Counted from the stretch's first letter, positions 8,637-17,516 are shown. The stretch: 64,000 nucleotides of DNA from Bradyrhizobium sp. CCGE-LA001 (GCF_000296215.2 NZ_CP013949.1:6627501-6691500), one strand, 5' to 3'. Translations and numbers: made by a program. Notes: a model not told the origin generated them from the sequence alone.

Positions 8637-10042
8637 CTAACTTCAATATCGTCTTCATTGAACAGCAGGAAGCTGACCTGCGCGATCTCCTTCATGAAAC
8701 GAAGGACGTCGAAGGCGCTGCTTACGTGCTATTGCGCGAGTGCAAAATCACGATCGACCCTTGGGAGCGACGCTCGCGAACCAAGTTTGTGGTGCGCGAA
8801 ATCGTGCCGATTGCTGCCGAGCATCGTGTTTCGTCCAGCGGACAACACGTCTCCTGGGATACAGGGGGGTTCGTTGCACTCTTGCAGCGTTGCCAGCGCG
8901 AGGAACTCGTCCTCGCTATTGCTCACTGCCATCCACACGGGCCGAGAGACTTCTCCGAGCAGGACGACAGGAACGAGGCGGAATTGCTCCGAACCGCCTG
9001 CAATCGCAACGGACCTGCAACAAAACTCGTCAGCATCCTTTTCTATGACGACGGCGGTATTCGCGCGCGCGTTTGGCAGTATCCCAAGCACAAAGAGGAC
9101 TGCAAATCGGTTGCGGTGCTAGGTGAGCGGCTCCGGTTTCACTTCCCAACCGCGCCCTCTCCGGCCTCCGAGGTCTTCGCACGTCAAGTACTCGCTTTTG
9201 GACCGTCTCTGATGTCACAGCTCAAGGCACTGCGCGTCGGCATTATCGGTGCTGGCGGCACCGGCAGCGCGACGGCAATGCTGGCTGCGCGCGCTGGCGC
9301 CGCCCAGATTTTGGTGGTGGACGACGACATTGTGGAGCCGACCAATCTAAACCGCCTCCACGGGGCGAACCAATCTGACGCCGATGCAATGATGAGCAAG
9401 GCCGACGTCGCCGCCCGCGAAATCGCCAGGATGGGTTTGGGCGTTCGCGTAGTCCCCCTCAAGGGCTGGGCCAACGCGCCCCACGTTCAGGATGCGCTGA
9501 AATCCTGCGACATCATCTTCTGCTGCACCGATGACAACTCTGGCCGAATTTTCCTCAATCGGCTGGCGTACTTCTACTTTATCCCCGTCATCGACATGGG
9601 ACTTGCCATGGCAGTCGCCAAGCCGCCTGCCGTTGGAATGGCGGATATCTCGGCACGAGTGACGACAATTCTTCCCCCGGAGACCTGCCTGCTCTGCCGC
9701 GACGTGGTAGATACTGACCTCGCGCGCGAGGAGGATCTGCGGCGGCGCAATCCCATAGAATACGACCGCCAGAAGCGCGAAGCCTACGTCCGCGGTGAAG
9801 GCAATCCGAATCCCGCAGTGGTCACGTTCACGACTGAAGTCGCCTGCATGGCCGTGAATGAGCTTCTGAATCGCATCGTCGGCTACCGGAAGCGTGAGAT
9901 GGGCAGCGAGCATCGCCGCCGCTTCCTCTTCTGCGAAGATCGAGCCACTTCCGCCTCTCCTCGCAATTCCTGCTCTATTTGCGCGAGCAAGCTCTACTGG
10001 GGCATGGCAGATGTTGAACCGTTCCTGGATCTGGTCGGATGA
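8633..10042 (+). CDS. JAB peptidase-E1 (ThiF) fusion of ubiquitin-like operon
   Basis: A 469-residue fusion. The N-terminal domain (about 1-175) is a JAB metalloprotease with a Glu in VEGAAYVLLRE and the motif HCHPHGPRDFSEQD (His-x-His-x7-Ser-x2-Asp). The C-terminal domain is an E1/ThiF adenylating enzyme: IGAGGTGSATAMLAARAGA binds nucleotide, VDDDIVEPTNLNR follows, and the CLLC and CSIC pairs probably hold zinc. One protein thus processes the modifier tail and activates its C-terminus. GTG 8633 overlaps the E2 stop; the stop overlaps the next ATG. The catalytic Cys of the E1 is not obvious beyond the zinc pairs. Confidence 0.87.
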   Translation: MTNFNIVFIEQQEADLRDLLHETKDVEGAAYVLLRECKITIDPWERRSRTKFVVREIVPIAAEHRVSSSGQHVSWDTGGFVALLQRCQREELVLAIAHCHPHGPRDFSEQDDRNEAELLRTACNRNGPATKLVSILFYDDGGIRARVWQYPKHKEDCKSVAVLGERLRFHFPTAPSPASEVFARQVLAFGPSLMSQLKALRVGIIGAGGTGSATAMLAARAGAAQILVVDDDIVEPTNLNRLHGANQSDADAMMSKADVAAREIARMGLGVRVVPLKGWANAPHVQDALKSCDIIFCCTDDNSGRIFLNRLAYFYFIPVIDMGLAMAVAKPPAVGMADISARVTTILPPETCLLCRDVVDTDLAREEDLRRRNPIEYDRQKREAYVRGEGNPNPAVVTFTTEVACMAVNELLNRIVGYRKREMGSEHRRRFLFCEDRATSASPRNSCSICASKLYWGMADVEPFLDLVG

Positions 10043-10449
10043 ACGCAGTCCTTAGAACCCTTCTGCTTTTCCTCGTTTGGCTTGGTGTCATCGCGAAGCC
10101 GCGCTACTTGACGCGCTACGCTGAACAACATCCGTCTGTTTCAGAACTATCCGATGACGACTTTGTCATCGTCAGGACGGGCAGTTTCACCAAATGGGCG
10201 TGCTTCAAATGCCCATGTGGGTGCAACCAGAAAATTGCCCTTTCTTTACAAACGGACCGGCGGCCATCGTGGACCGTCGTTGTCGATTGGCTTCAACGGC
10301 CAACCGTCATGCCGTCCGTACACCAGCTTGCAGGCTGCCTATCTCACTTTTGGATACGGCGCGGTAATGTCGAGTGGACCGGTAGTTTACGTTCGCTTAA
10401 CGATAGGAGATACAATGACCAAACTTCCAAAATACACCCTCTCTCATAA
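10039..10449 (+). CDS. DUF6527 protein of ubiquitin-like operon
   Basis: A 136-residue protein starting with a hydrophobic segment (VLRTLLLFLVWLGVIA), followed by a cysteine cluster FKCPCGCNQK and a C-terminal CLSHFWIRRGNVEW, the pattern of DUF6527, a probable metal-binding family that accompanies bacterial ubiquitin-like operons. The ATG overlaps the stop of the JAB-E1 gene (ATGA), so it is co-translated. The last about 30 residues run into the start of the DUF2188 gene. Its exact role in conjugation or deconjugation is not readable from sequence. Confidence 0.75.
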   Translation: MNAVLRTLLLFLVWLGVIAKPRYLTRYAEQHPSVSELSDDDFVIVRTGSFTKWACFKCPCGCNQKIALSLQTDRRPSWTVVVDWLQRPTVMPSVHQLAGCLSHFWIRRGNVEWTGSLRSLNDRRYNDQTSKIHPLS

Positions 10450-10660
10450 CGATAGCCGCGACCGCTGGGAGCTGCGGCAAGATAAGACGCATCAGTTGGT
10501 GAAGTGGTTCGACACAAAGGCCGTCGCCACTGCCGGTGGCGCCTTGGCGCGCGCCCTTGGTACGCAAGGCGGATCGGTCAAAATCGAGAAACTCTCGGGT
10601 CGCTACCAGGAAGAACGCACCTTTCCCCGTAGCGCGGACCCACGCAAGTCGAAAGGCTAA
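10415..10660 (+). CDS. DUF2188-like small protein
   Basis: An 81-residue protein with the DUF2188 pattern WELRQDKTHQLVKWFDTKAVA and SVKIEKLSGRYQEERTFPRS. The ATG at 10415 has a TAGGAGA site at 10405-10411. It begins inside the end of the DUF6527 gene in another frame, so it probably belongs to the same transcript. The function of DUF2188 is unknown; it often occurs near stress or defence genes. Confidence 0.65.
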   Translation: MTKLPKYTLSHNDSRDRWELRQDKTHQLVKWFDTKAVATAGGALARALGTQGGSVKIEKLSGRYQEERTFPRSADPRKSKG

Positions 10661-10673
10661 GCTTGGTGGCAGC

Positions 10674-11687
10674 ATGAACTTTGGCGAGATAGGACCGCTA
10701 TCGGACATCCCATACCTAACGAAAGCTGATCTACAGAACCGCTTTCTGGCGAGCACAATGTTCTATGAAGCCGCTGATTGGCACACGTGGCTGCGGACAG
10801 AGGATGCCGACCGCTTCGTCAAGGTTCATGCATGGCCTGCCGAGTCGTTCTACTTTTCCGCCATACCTGAGAACGAGAACGACATTTGCAGCGAGTTTCT
10901 CAACTTCATAGCGCAATCGGCGAATACGCTTTCGGTTATGAGGCAGTTCTCTGCAATCGGCGACGATATCTTCAACCTGTCTGCCTCACTCGCCAAGTTA
11001 CCGATTTTTCATTCCTCCTCTACGGCGGCGCACGGTTCAAGCCGGTTAGCCGCTACTGAGGTGGAGTACATACTATTCATTTGCCGAAGCGTCTTCGATT
11101 TGTTGCAAGAGGTAATAAAGAGCCTTTGGGAAACGATTCTTCTCATTGATACGACCGTCAAAAAGAAGGAGCTCGCGAAGAGTTTTGCCGACATGGCATT
11201 GCACGGCAACAAACCGCGGGCGGCCGAGGAAATCACCAAAAAATATGGACTGCCCTTGCCGTTGGCGGAGTGTTACGAAGGCCACGCGCCCATGTTTCTC
11301 AAGATCCGGCAATTCAGGGATGATCTCGTCCATAGAGGTCATCGCGTTCAGACTATCTTCCACGGCGAGACTGGGTTCTTCATAACCAACAGCTTGGGTT
11401 CTTTTCGCGATATCAATATCTGGCGCGAGACGGAAGTCGTCGCGAACGGATTGGCGCCACTGGCACCGGTTCTAAACCTCATCATTCATGGGACCCTAGC
11501 GGCGTGTGAAGACTTCGCCATAACCCTAAACCGCACCTTCAAGTGGTTTGAACCGACAGTCCCGGGTATGAAGCTGCACATGCGCGGCTATCACGTCCAG
11601 CACTTAAGAAGAGCTTTTTCCGATGCCGATTCTCGTCTCGGCGAAGGTCGTTCCCTGATTGCAGGCGTGCGTCACAGCCCAGCCTAG
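10674..11687 (+). CDS. Uncharacterised protein with HEPN-like R-x4-H motif
   Basis: A 337-residue, mainly helical soluble protein starting MNFGEIGPLSDIPYLTKADL. I do not recognise a named family over its length. The segment IRQFRDDLVHRGHR contains R-x4-H, the catalytic signature of HEPN ribonucleases, in a helix-rich context (VEYILFICRSVFDLLQEVIK before, ANGLAPLAPVLNLIIH after), as in AbiU2/Cthe_2314-like HEPN proteins. It lies 13 nt downstream of the DUF2188 gene on the same strand and may be the terminal, effector-like member of the ubiquitin-like operon. Function is an inference. Confidence 0.55.
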   Translation: MNFGEIGPLSDIPYLTKADLQNRFLASTMFYEAADWHTWLRTEDADRFVKVHAWPAESFYFSAIPENENDICSEFLNFIAQSANTLSVMRQFSAIGDDIFNLSASLAKLPIFHSSSTAAHGSSRLAATEVEYILFICRSVFDLLQEVIKSLWETILLIDTTVKKKELAKSFADMALHGNKPRAAEEITKKYGLPLPLAECYEGHAPMFLKIRQFRDDLVHRGHRVQTIFHGETGFFITNSLGSFRDINIWRETEVVANGLAPLAPVLNLIIHGTLAACEDFAITLNRTFKWFEPTVPGMKLHMRGYHVQHLRRAFSDADSRLGEGRSLIAGVRHSPA

Positions 11688-11920
11688 GGTCCCAACATGG
11701 GTCCCTCGCCGGAGGCACTCGGGAAAGCATCTGCCTTCGGCACCGCTAACACTGATGCGTTCCCGGGTGCCGTTGTTAACCGGTCTCGGCACTCCGAGCT
11801 TGCTTTGCCGCGTTGCGCAAGAGCCTTTGGCTGAAGGTGCGAAACGCGGGTCGCTGCGACTCCCTTTTTTTGGTGCACGCAAGCTAAACGACATGCAACC
11901 GTGTCACGGAGTGGTTTGAG

Positions 11921-12790
11921 TTAGACAGCCTTCCTGCAATAGTCGTTGTTCGATAGCTGTTTTCCAAACAGCTTCGCAGGAAGCCACTGCCGGTGCACCT
12001 CTCCCTGATGACACCATAGATCACCCGCTTTAACCGGTTCATTCCTGTCTAAGGGAAGATACCCTTCGGGGTAATCATGCCTACCACTCCGCACTGTCGC
12101 ATATGTTTTGAACTGCTGCCAAAACGTTATCTCGTAGATTGCGGTATGCTGGTCGCCGTCGACTACTGCACGGATTATCTCTAGTCCAGGCTCGCGCTTA
12201 TAGGCCTTCCCGGCCTTCTGTATTATCTGTCTGGCAATTTCGGCGCCCGGGCCATCGAGGTAAGTCGCTATCTTGTATGAACCCTCAATAAAGCGCCCGT
12301 CTTCGCGGTAAACCAATCCGCGAACGATTTTCTCGGTCATGGCATCAAGACCCGCACGCGGGATCTGGATGGCCATCTGTTCAGCTTTGTCGCGTCCCCA
12401 ACGCTCGCCCAGACCATGCATGACCTGATCGTCGGGCATTTTTTCACCCTTGAATGTGTCGGCCAGAATTTTCCTGCGTCTTGCCGCGCGGGCCGCAGCA
12501 TCCTTTTCGTCCCTACCCGCGTTCGGATCTATTGCTCTCAGTGCTGCGTCGACAAGTCCCTGCGACGCCGGGTGCTTGGCATCCAGCACAAGCGCGAGCC
12601 GGTTCAGCAAGTCATCTTCGATCTTGCTGTAGCGTTGATTGCAAACGCGGCAGCACGGAAACTGCCACTTCTCAAGGTTCTCGGCCGTCGTTTCCGGATA
12701 CCATGACTTCGGAAACATATGATCCGATGTTAGCTCGACGCCGTCCTTGAGGCAGTGGACGCACTTGCCGATCTCCGCCTTCTTCGCCAT
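11921..12790 (-). CDS. HNH endonuclease family protein
   Basis: A 289-residue protein whose first 60 residues form an HNH zinc nuclease: CVHCLKDG (CxxC), TSDHMFPKSWYP (the catalytic His after Asp), CCRVCNQRYSKIEDDL (second CxxC and the Asn). The remaining 230 residues are helical then beta-rich (AIYEITFWQQFKTYATV) with no known match. The ATG at 12790 has a GGGAGG site 7 nt upstream. It stands alone, facing away from the leader repeat to its right. Plausible as a restriction or defence nuclease. Confidence 0.75.
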   Translation of the reverse strand: MAKKAEIGKCVHCLKDGVELTSDHMFPKSWYPETTAENLEKWQFPCCRVCNQRYSKIEDDLLNRLALVLDAKHPASQGLVDAALRAIDPNAGRDEKDAAARAARRRKILADTFKGEKMPDDQVMHGLGERWGRDKAEQMAIQIPRAGLDAMTEKIVRGLVYREDGRFIEGSYKIATYLDGPGAEIARQIIQKAGKAYKREPGLEIIRAVVDGDQHTAIYEITFWQQFKTYATVRSGRHDYPEGYLPLDRNEPVKAGDLWCHQGEVHRQWLPAKLFGKQLSNNDYCRKAV

Positions 12791-12928
12791 CGGTCCTCCC
12801 TCTCTGGGCCAATTCCTATAACATGCTCGCGTACGTTGTACTGCCCCCGGCTTCCTCGGCCAATCACCGCTTCTTCCAGTTTCGGCAGGCGCCCCCCTTC
12901 CACCCCGAATCCGACAAACTCATTTTGA

Positions 12929-13159
12929 CGCGGTTCTATTGCGTCTCAGGCGTACTCCCGTGGTGCGGCTATCCCCAACGCACGGCCAGGCGGACGGGGA
13001 AAATGGCGCCGAGGCGCATGCGCGCAAGGCATCCAACCGTATCCCGGAGGGAGCCCTGGGTCGGACCCTCCATTGCGCGCCTGCTATCTCCTCGTCTCCT
13101 GAGATTTCCCGTCCGGCCGCGATTGGCGCAGCCGGTAAAACCAAACGGGAGAACGTAAG
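12929..13159 (+). repeat. Conserved leader repeat, copy A
   Basis: About 230 bp directly upstream of the 66-codon gene, repeated with high similarity at 23464-23649 (copy B) and 55260-55492 (copy C). Shared blocks include TTGCGTCTCA at the start, GGCCAG..GGACGGGGAAA, GCAAGGCATCCAACCGTATC, GCTATCTCCTCGTCTCC, TTTCCCGTCCGGCCGCGATT and AACGGGAGA just before the ATG. Frames across it are not conserved, so it is noncoding: a common promoter/leader or structured RNA in front of unrelated small genes. Confidence 0.75.
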
Positions 13160-13360
13160 ATGAAACGCAATGAAAAGAAGATCGCGCCGCATGCGGTTTA
13201 TGTGGTCGAAGGAGAAGGTGACAACGCCTTCTGGACCCGGATCGGTGCAGCATTCGAACACCAAGACGGCAAGGGCTTCAACATGCAGCTAAGCTGCCTG
13301 CCCTTGAACGGCCGCCTCGTGGTTCGCGAACCGAAGGCCGACGCGGAGGCGGGGCGATGA
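13160..13360 (+). CDS. Small conserved plasmid protein (paralogue of 47948-48142)
   Basis: A 66-residue protein: AVYVVEGEGDNAFWTRIGAA, KGFNMQL and LPLNGRLVVREPK. It is clearly homologous to the 64-residue protein at 47948 (AFVITGEGESAFWTKIGAV, KGFNVDL, LPVSGRLVIRERK). The ATG lies 9 nt after GGGAGA in the leader repeat. Its stop overlaps the next start (ATGA). No function is known; small proteins of this type are common on rhizobial conjugative elements. Confidence 0.75.
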   Translation: MKRNEKKIAPHAVYVVEGEGDNAFWTRIGAAFEHQDGKGFNMQLSCLPLNGRLVVREPKADAEAGR

Positions 13361-13563
13361 GCCCCGCCGCTACGCGGCGCTACCGCGTCCGACTCCACGA
13401 TTGGGAGACTCACGACATGATCGTTCTTGCCGACAGCAAGGAAGCCGCTATCACCAAGGCGGTTGCCATCAACGACCTCATTGGCCCGGACGAGCTGAAT
13501 TCCAGCGGTGTCAGCGCCGTAGACTGGGACGCCAGCGTCCTCGGACTGGAAGTGCTGCAATGA
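13357..13563 (+). CDS. Small hypothetical protein
   Basis: A 68-residue acidic protein (YRVRLHDWETHDMIVLADSK, AAITKAVAINDLIG) with no signal peptide or membrane segment. It overlaps both neighbours by ATGA junctions, so the three genes 13160-14273 are one translationally coupled operon that ends in a DNA methyltransferase. I do not recognise the family. Confidence 0.65.
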   Translation: MSPAATRRYRVRLHDWETHDMIVLADSKEAAITKAVAINDLIGPDELNSSGVSAVDWDASVLGLEVLQ

Positions 13564-14273
13564 GCGCCCTCCTTCGTAACTCCGTTGTCCATGGCGACTG
13601 CGTCAACGTGATGCGTCGGATGCAATCCGCCTCGGTGGATTTCATCCTCACCGACCCGCCATATCTCTGCCGGTACCGTTCGCGCGATGGCCAAACCATC
13701 GCCAACGACGACCGCGACGGCTGGCTGGAGCCATCCTTCGCCGAGATGCACCGCGTGCTTAAGCCCGGCTCACTATGCCTGAGCTTCTACGGCTGGAATG
13801 CCGCCGACAAGTTCATCGGCGCCTGGCGCTCTGCGGGATTCCGCATGGTGGGCCATATCGTCTTCACCAAGCGCTACGCTTCGTCGTCGCGCTTCGAGCA
13901 GATTAAGCACGAGCAGGCCTACCTGCTCGCCAAGGGCGAGCCAGCCCGTCCGTTGCGGCCGATCGACGATGTCCGCGATTGGCACTACACGGGTAACCGG
14001 CTTCATCCGACTCAGAAGCCAATCAAGGTCTTGCAGCCGCTTATTGAAGCATTCTGTCCTGCGCGAGGGCTCGTGCTCGCCCCCTTCTGCGGGTCCGGCT
14101 CGACCCTAGTCGCGGCGCAATTGTCAGGCCGTGCGTACGCAGGCATCGAACTTGATGCGCAGCATTGCGAGACCGCCAGGATGCGTACTGCTTGCAGTGA
14201 GCCCAACGGCTCGGCATCACGGGCTCGGCATGCATTTAGGCAGGACCAATCAGGAGGCGCGCTCGTGCGCTAA
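13560..14273 (+). CDS. DNA (adenine-N6 or cytosine-N4) methyltransferase, beta class order
   Basis: A 237-residue orphan methyltransferase. Motif IV DPPYLC comes early (in FILTDPPYLCRYRSR) and the SAM-binding motif I APFCGSGSTLVAA comes late, after HPTQKPIKVLQPLIE, the order of beta-class D12-unrelated N4/N6 enzymes. The ATG overlaps the stop of the preceding gene. No restriction nuclease of a matching kind lies beside it, so it probably acts as a solitary methylase protecting the element or regulating it, as is common on mobile elements. Confidence 0.85.
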   Translation: MSALLRNSVVHGDCVNVMRRMQSASVDFILTDPPYLCRYRSRDGQTIANDDRDGWLEPSFAEMHRVLKPGSLCLSFYGWNAADKFIGAWRSAGFRMVGHIVFTKRYASSSRFEQIKHEQAYLLAKGEPARPLRPIDDVRDWHYTGNRLHPTQKPIKVLQPLIEAFCPARGLVLAPFCGSGSTLVAAQLSGRAYAGIELDAQHCETARMRTACSEPNGSASRARHAFRQDQSGGALVR

Positions 14274-15032
14274 AGTCCTTGCTGTTCATCAATGCCGTCT
14301 GGATCCTCGTCAATTCCCTCGGACGGAGGGTCTGAACGTGCTGCCGCGTATGGATGCTGTAGATAAATCCGCTGATTGCATCCGTTTCAACGGGCGCTCG
14401 TTGTGGTGGCCATGCAAGACTGACGGCCACGGGTCTGCATCGGTCTTATGAAATATCCAACAAGGTAAGACGATGAGCATCGCATGAGCGATGGCTTCGC
14501 GCTTTTCCTGCTTGCTTTCGGGCGAAAGGGCTGGCTCCTCTCGCGGCTCAGGCGGCCAATAAGGTGACGGATCGATTTCGTAATCAAAGGGACTGGTCGA
14601 GGCGGTGACGCTTAGTGTGCTGTTGAACTCCGGTGATGGGCGATACTGGTCATCTACTCGCGAATGTCTGTACCCAGCAGCGTAAAAGCCGCTCAGGGCC
14701 CAGAGCGGCGGCCTTGACGGCTTCTCGGCTCTGCCGTCTTGCCACCCACGGTGGCAACTTTTCTCTCGATACCAAAACCGCAGCCAGTAGAACAGCACGA
14801 TTAATTTGGGTCTGTTAGGACGAAGTCGGACTTTAGGTTGGCACCAGCAATCTGCAAAGCAGAACATCGGGGGTCCGGGGGCTTTGAGCCCGGCGAAAAC
14901 ATCGGACAATAAATGTCCGCTGAACCGGTGGTCGGCGACCTCACTCCTGGCCGCACACCATGCGTTCTTCTTAGAAGCCACTGTTGCAAGGTTGCCAAGG
15001 GCAACCGAGGAAAAGAGTGTGTAGTAGTGGAA
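14274..15032. other. Intergenic region left of the transfer origin
   Basis: No gene supported. A long minus-strand frame at 14310-14981 has no recognisable domain, a skewed composition and no good start, so I leave it out. The right end carries short inverted repeats and leads into the oriT-like sequence, so the stretch is likely part of the noncoding transfer region. Confidence 0.35.
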
Positions 15033-15062
15033 TGGCGCACTTATACATCGCTACGCGACATA
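15033..15062 (+). other. Candidate oriT core
   Basis: GGCGCACTTATACATCGCTA followed by CGCGACATAG resembles the Ti-plasmid (pTiC58) transfer-origin core, which reads GGCGCAATTATACGTCGC and continues TGCGCGACG. It sits 63 bp upstream of the relaxase start, the usual place. TCGC/GCGA (15048-15058) forms the small hairpin seen in that oriT. A further perfect 9-bp hairpin ACGGCCAGC/GCTGGCCGT lies at 15068-15090. Confidence 0.5.
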
Positions 15063-15095
15063 GGTGCACGGCCAGCACAGGGCTGGCCGTAAGGA

Positions 15096-15124
15096 GTCGC
15101 TCCGCGACAAGAAAGCGGAGCGAC
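15096..15124 (+). promoter_or_regulatory. Inverted repeat covering the relaxase ribosome site
   Basis: GTCGCTCCGC (15096-15105) and GCGGAGCGAC (15115-15124) are a perfect 10-bp inverted repeat with a 9-nt loop. The right arm holds the GGAG ribosome site and ends one base before the GTG start at 15125, so an RNA hairpin would hide the site and keep relaxase translation low; as DNA it could also be an operator. Confidence 0.55.
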
Positions 15125-16321
15125 GTGGCGTCCTATCATTTTTCAGCGCAGGCGGTGAAGCGTTCGGAGGGCCGCTCCATGGTGGCGATGGCCGCCTACC
15201 GCGCCGGTCAGAGGCTGACGGACGAGCGGCGTGGGATAGACGTTGATTTTCGGCGGCGCCGTGGCGTGGTTCACGCCGAGATCCTTGCGCCGGAAGGTTC
15301 TGCCGACTGGCTGCTTGATCGCGAGACGCTCTGGAATGGCGTTGAACGCATGGAGACGCGCCGCGACGCGCAGCTCGCGCGCGAAATCAACATGGCCTTG
15401 CCGTACGAACTTAACGCAGACGAACAGCTAGCGCTGGTGCGCTCGTTTGTTCTGGAGCAATTCGTCTCGTTGGGCATGGTGGCGGATATCGCCATCCATG
15501 CACCCGTCATAGAGAAGTGGGATGATCCGCGAAATTTTCATGCCCATGTGCTGCTGACCATGCGCTAGGCCGGAGGTGGCGGCCTGCGGCGGGTGAAGAC
15601 ACACGAATGGAACAGCGACGACATGCTCGCGCGCTGGCGCGCGGCATGGGCTGCGCGGCAGAACGAAGCCCTGGAGCGGCGGGGCTTCACCCAAAGGGTT
15701 GATCATCGCAGTCTTGCCGTTCGTCGCCGCAAGGCGCTGGAGCGCGGTGACCGCGTCGCGGCGGCTACGCTGGACCGTGCTCCGGAAATCCACGTCGGGC
15801 CCAAGGACCGCAAGGCGTCGCGTCAGCAGGCACCCAAGAGCAAGATCCGGCTTGTCGGCCGAAATCTGAAGAAGGGCAAGCGCCCTCTCCGCTACGACCT
15901 TATCGACCACGGCAGCAGGCGCGAGTGGAACATGCGGACGCTGCGCAGGAATGCGAAAGCGTATGGCAGGCTGGTCGCCCGGACGGAAACGACACTGGCG
16001 CGCATGAGGCAGCGCCTGCAGCGATACGACCGCGTGCTGAAACTTCATTCGTTGCACAGGCTGCCGCGTAGGCGGTCGCAGCCGGTCGATGTGGTGGATC
16101 TAGTATTCAGCCCCGCGAGCCGGTATGAGCACGTCCGCAAGCGGCGCGCGCAACTGCTCTGGATGATTGACCAGCTTGACCGGCTATTCCTCGCGCTCCT
16201 CGGCATTCGCGAGTCGCAACTGACGCGGAACACCGAATGGGCCAACCGGCTCAGGCGGCGTAGTCATCTCCTAGCGCCTCCGGTCCTCGGTCGCTACCGC
16301 GTTAAGCCCCGTTCTCTGTAG
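15125..16321 (+). pseudogene. MobA/TraA-type relaxase with in-frame TAG
   Basis: From GTG 15125 the frame encodes a MobA/MobL relaxase: SYHFSAQAVKRSEGRS, MVAMAAYRAGQRL, and the metal-binding region IHAPVIEKWDDPRNFHAHVL. It stops at TAG (15566-15568) right after LLTMR, where homologues read on. The same frame continues without a break as VKTHEWNSDDMLARWRAAWA and NEALERRGF.QRVDHRSL, then a basic C-terminal region to 16321, about 398 codons in all. A single nonsense change therefore splits it; the N-terminal 147 residues hold the catalytic centre but would be short of the rest of the domain. Its tail overlaps the convergent hydrolase gene by 20 bp. Confidence 0.8.
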
Positions 16322-17516
16322 GCTGTGCCGTTAACTGCTTTCCTGCTTCTGCCCTGCTAAGAATCCAGCCAGGCAGTTCATTCTTTTCCCTGACGAACCA
16401 GTAGGCAAGGTGTCGCTTGCCTACCGGAAATTTGTCGAGAAATGATGGCATCGAACAGATCCTCTTCAGACATTCCCCCATCATAAAAACGAGCCCGTCA
16501 CTCAGCATGATCCGGGAATGACGGAAGCCCTTTCCGTCAACGAGCCCACCAGCGGTCAAAACAATGCGATAATCCTCCAAGTTTATTGGTTCGGGCCACG
16601 GAGTAACCAGGCGTTCTCCCAAAATTGTCCTCGCCAACGTTTCTCCAAATCCGTACTTGGTCATAGACAGCACTCCTCTAGCGATTGAGAAGGCAATGAG
16701 GACCACGCCAGGAGAAATGGCACAAAACAAGAGGATCACAAAGCAGACTGTCGCTACTTGCTCGGCCCCAATGAGCAAAGAGATCACCGTAGCTAGAAAA
16801 CTTACAACGCATGCTGACATAACGGGTAGGAAAAGCTTCTCCAACAAGTCGTAATTTGACAGAAAGAAGAGCCAACCAAGGGCTTCATCATCCTTGATGT
16901 AGAGTACGAACTTAGGAATGTCATTATTGCGCATTAGACGCCTGGTTCGCGCATGAAACAACAGAGTGCCTCGATCTATGATATAGGTTAGCGCAAGCAC
17001 TGCCAGGACAACTCCGATGCCCATAGTCAATGGAAACGTCACTATCCGTACTAGCCATGACGTGCCCAGCAACCACGATAGAGCGCCAAAGATAACGCCT
17101 GCCACGATGGCGGAAATCCACTTGAAGAAGAAGTAGGCCGCGAACCGTCGCTCACCCTTCTCGACACGCTTAAACTCGATGAAGGGAGTAGCCACGGTGA
17201 TCAACCCCGTGGGCTTTCTCTTCGCAAGATTTGAGGCCATGAGAGCGACAGTTCCGCCATGGCTATATCCTATGAGGATCACATTCCCTTGTGTGCTATC
17301 GATCTCCCGCGATAGGCGGCGAGCCGCCCTGTAGCGAGCTATGTGAGAATTCTTTGTAGACCATTGAAACGGCTCTACATTGGAAAACCCATGCTCAATC
17401 AACGTTCGGACAAATTGTTCTTTTGGGCTGCACCACCGAGGGAGGTCCCCGTTGTTACTTTCAAAAGTGCCTGGGACTAGGATCAATGTCGCTTGGTTGA
17501 TTTGGTCGTCTCCCAT
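16302..17516 (-). CDS. Membrane-anchored alpha/beta hydrolase
   Basis: A 404-residue protein. The first 130 residues are an alpha/beta hydrolase: ATLILVPGTFESNNGDLPRW, then the nucleophile elbow GYSHGG. Two hydrophobic blocks follow (about 130-185, ISAIVAGVIFGALSWLLG and MGIGVVLAVLALTYIID; about 225-285, VMSACVVSFLATVISLLIG and ATVCFVILLFCAISPGVV), so it is an integral membrane enzyme with its catalytic part facing the cytoplasm. A C-terminal soluble part contains YRIVLTAGGLVDGKGF. It lies between two broken transfer genes and is itself intact. Possible lipase or esterase effector; substrate unknown. Confidence 0.7.
   Translation of the reverse strand: MGDDQINQATLILVPGTFESNNGDLPRWCSPKEQFVRTLIEHGFSNVEPFQWSTKNSHIARYRAARRLSREIDSTQGNVILIGYSHGGTVALMASNLAKRKPTGLITVATPFIEFKRVEKGERRFAAYFFFKWISAIVAGVIFGALSWLLGTSWLVRIVTFPLTMGIGVVLAVLALTYIIDRGTLLFHARTRRLMRNNDIPKFVLYIKDDEALGWLFFLSNYDLLEKLFLPVMSACVVSFLATVISLLIGAEQVATVCFVILLFCAISPGVVLIAFSIARGVLSMTKYGFGETLARTILGERLVTPWPEPINLEDYRIVLTAGGLVDGKGFRHSRIMLSDGLVFMMGECLKRICSMPSFLDKFPVGKRHLAYWFVREKNELPGWILSRAEAGKQLTAQPTENGA

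Noticed and set aside
14310..14981. Long minus-strand open frame left of oriT
   Set aside because: No recognisable domain, no ribosome site, odd composition; the region looks noncoding.
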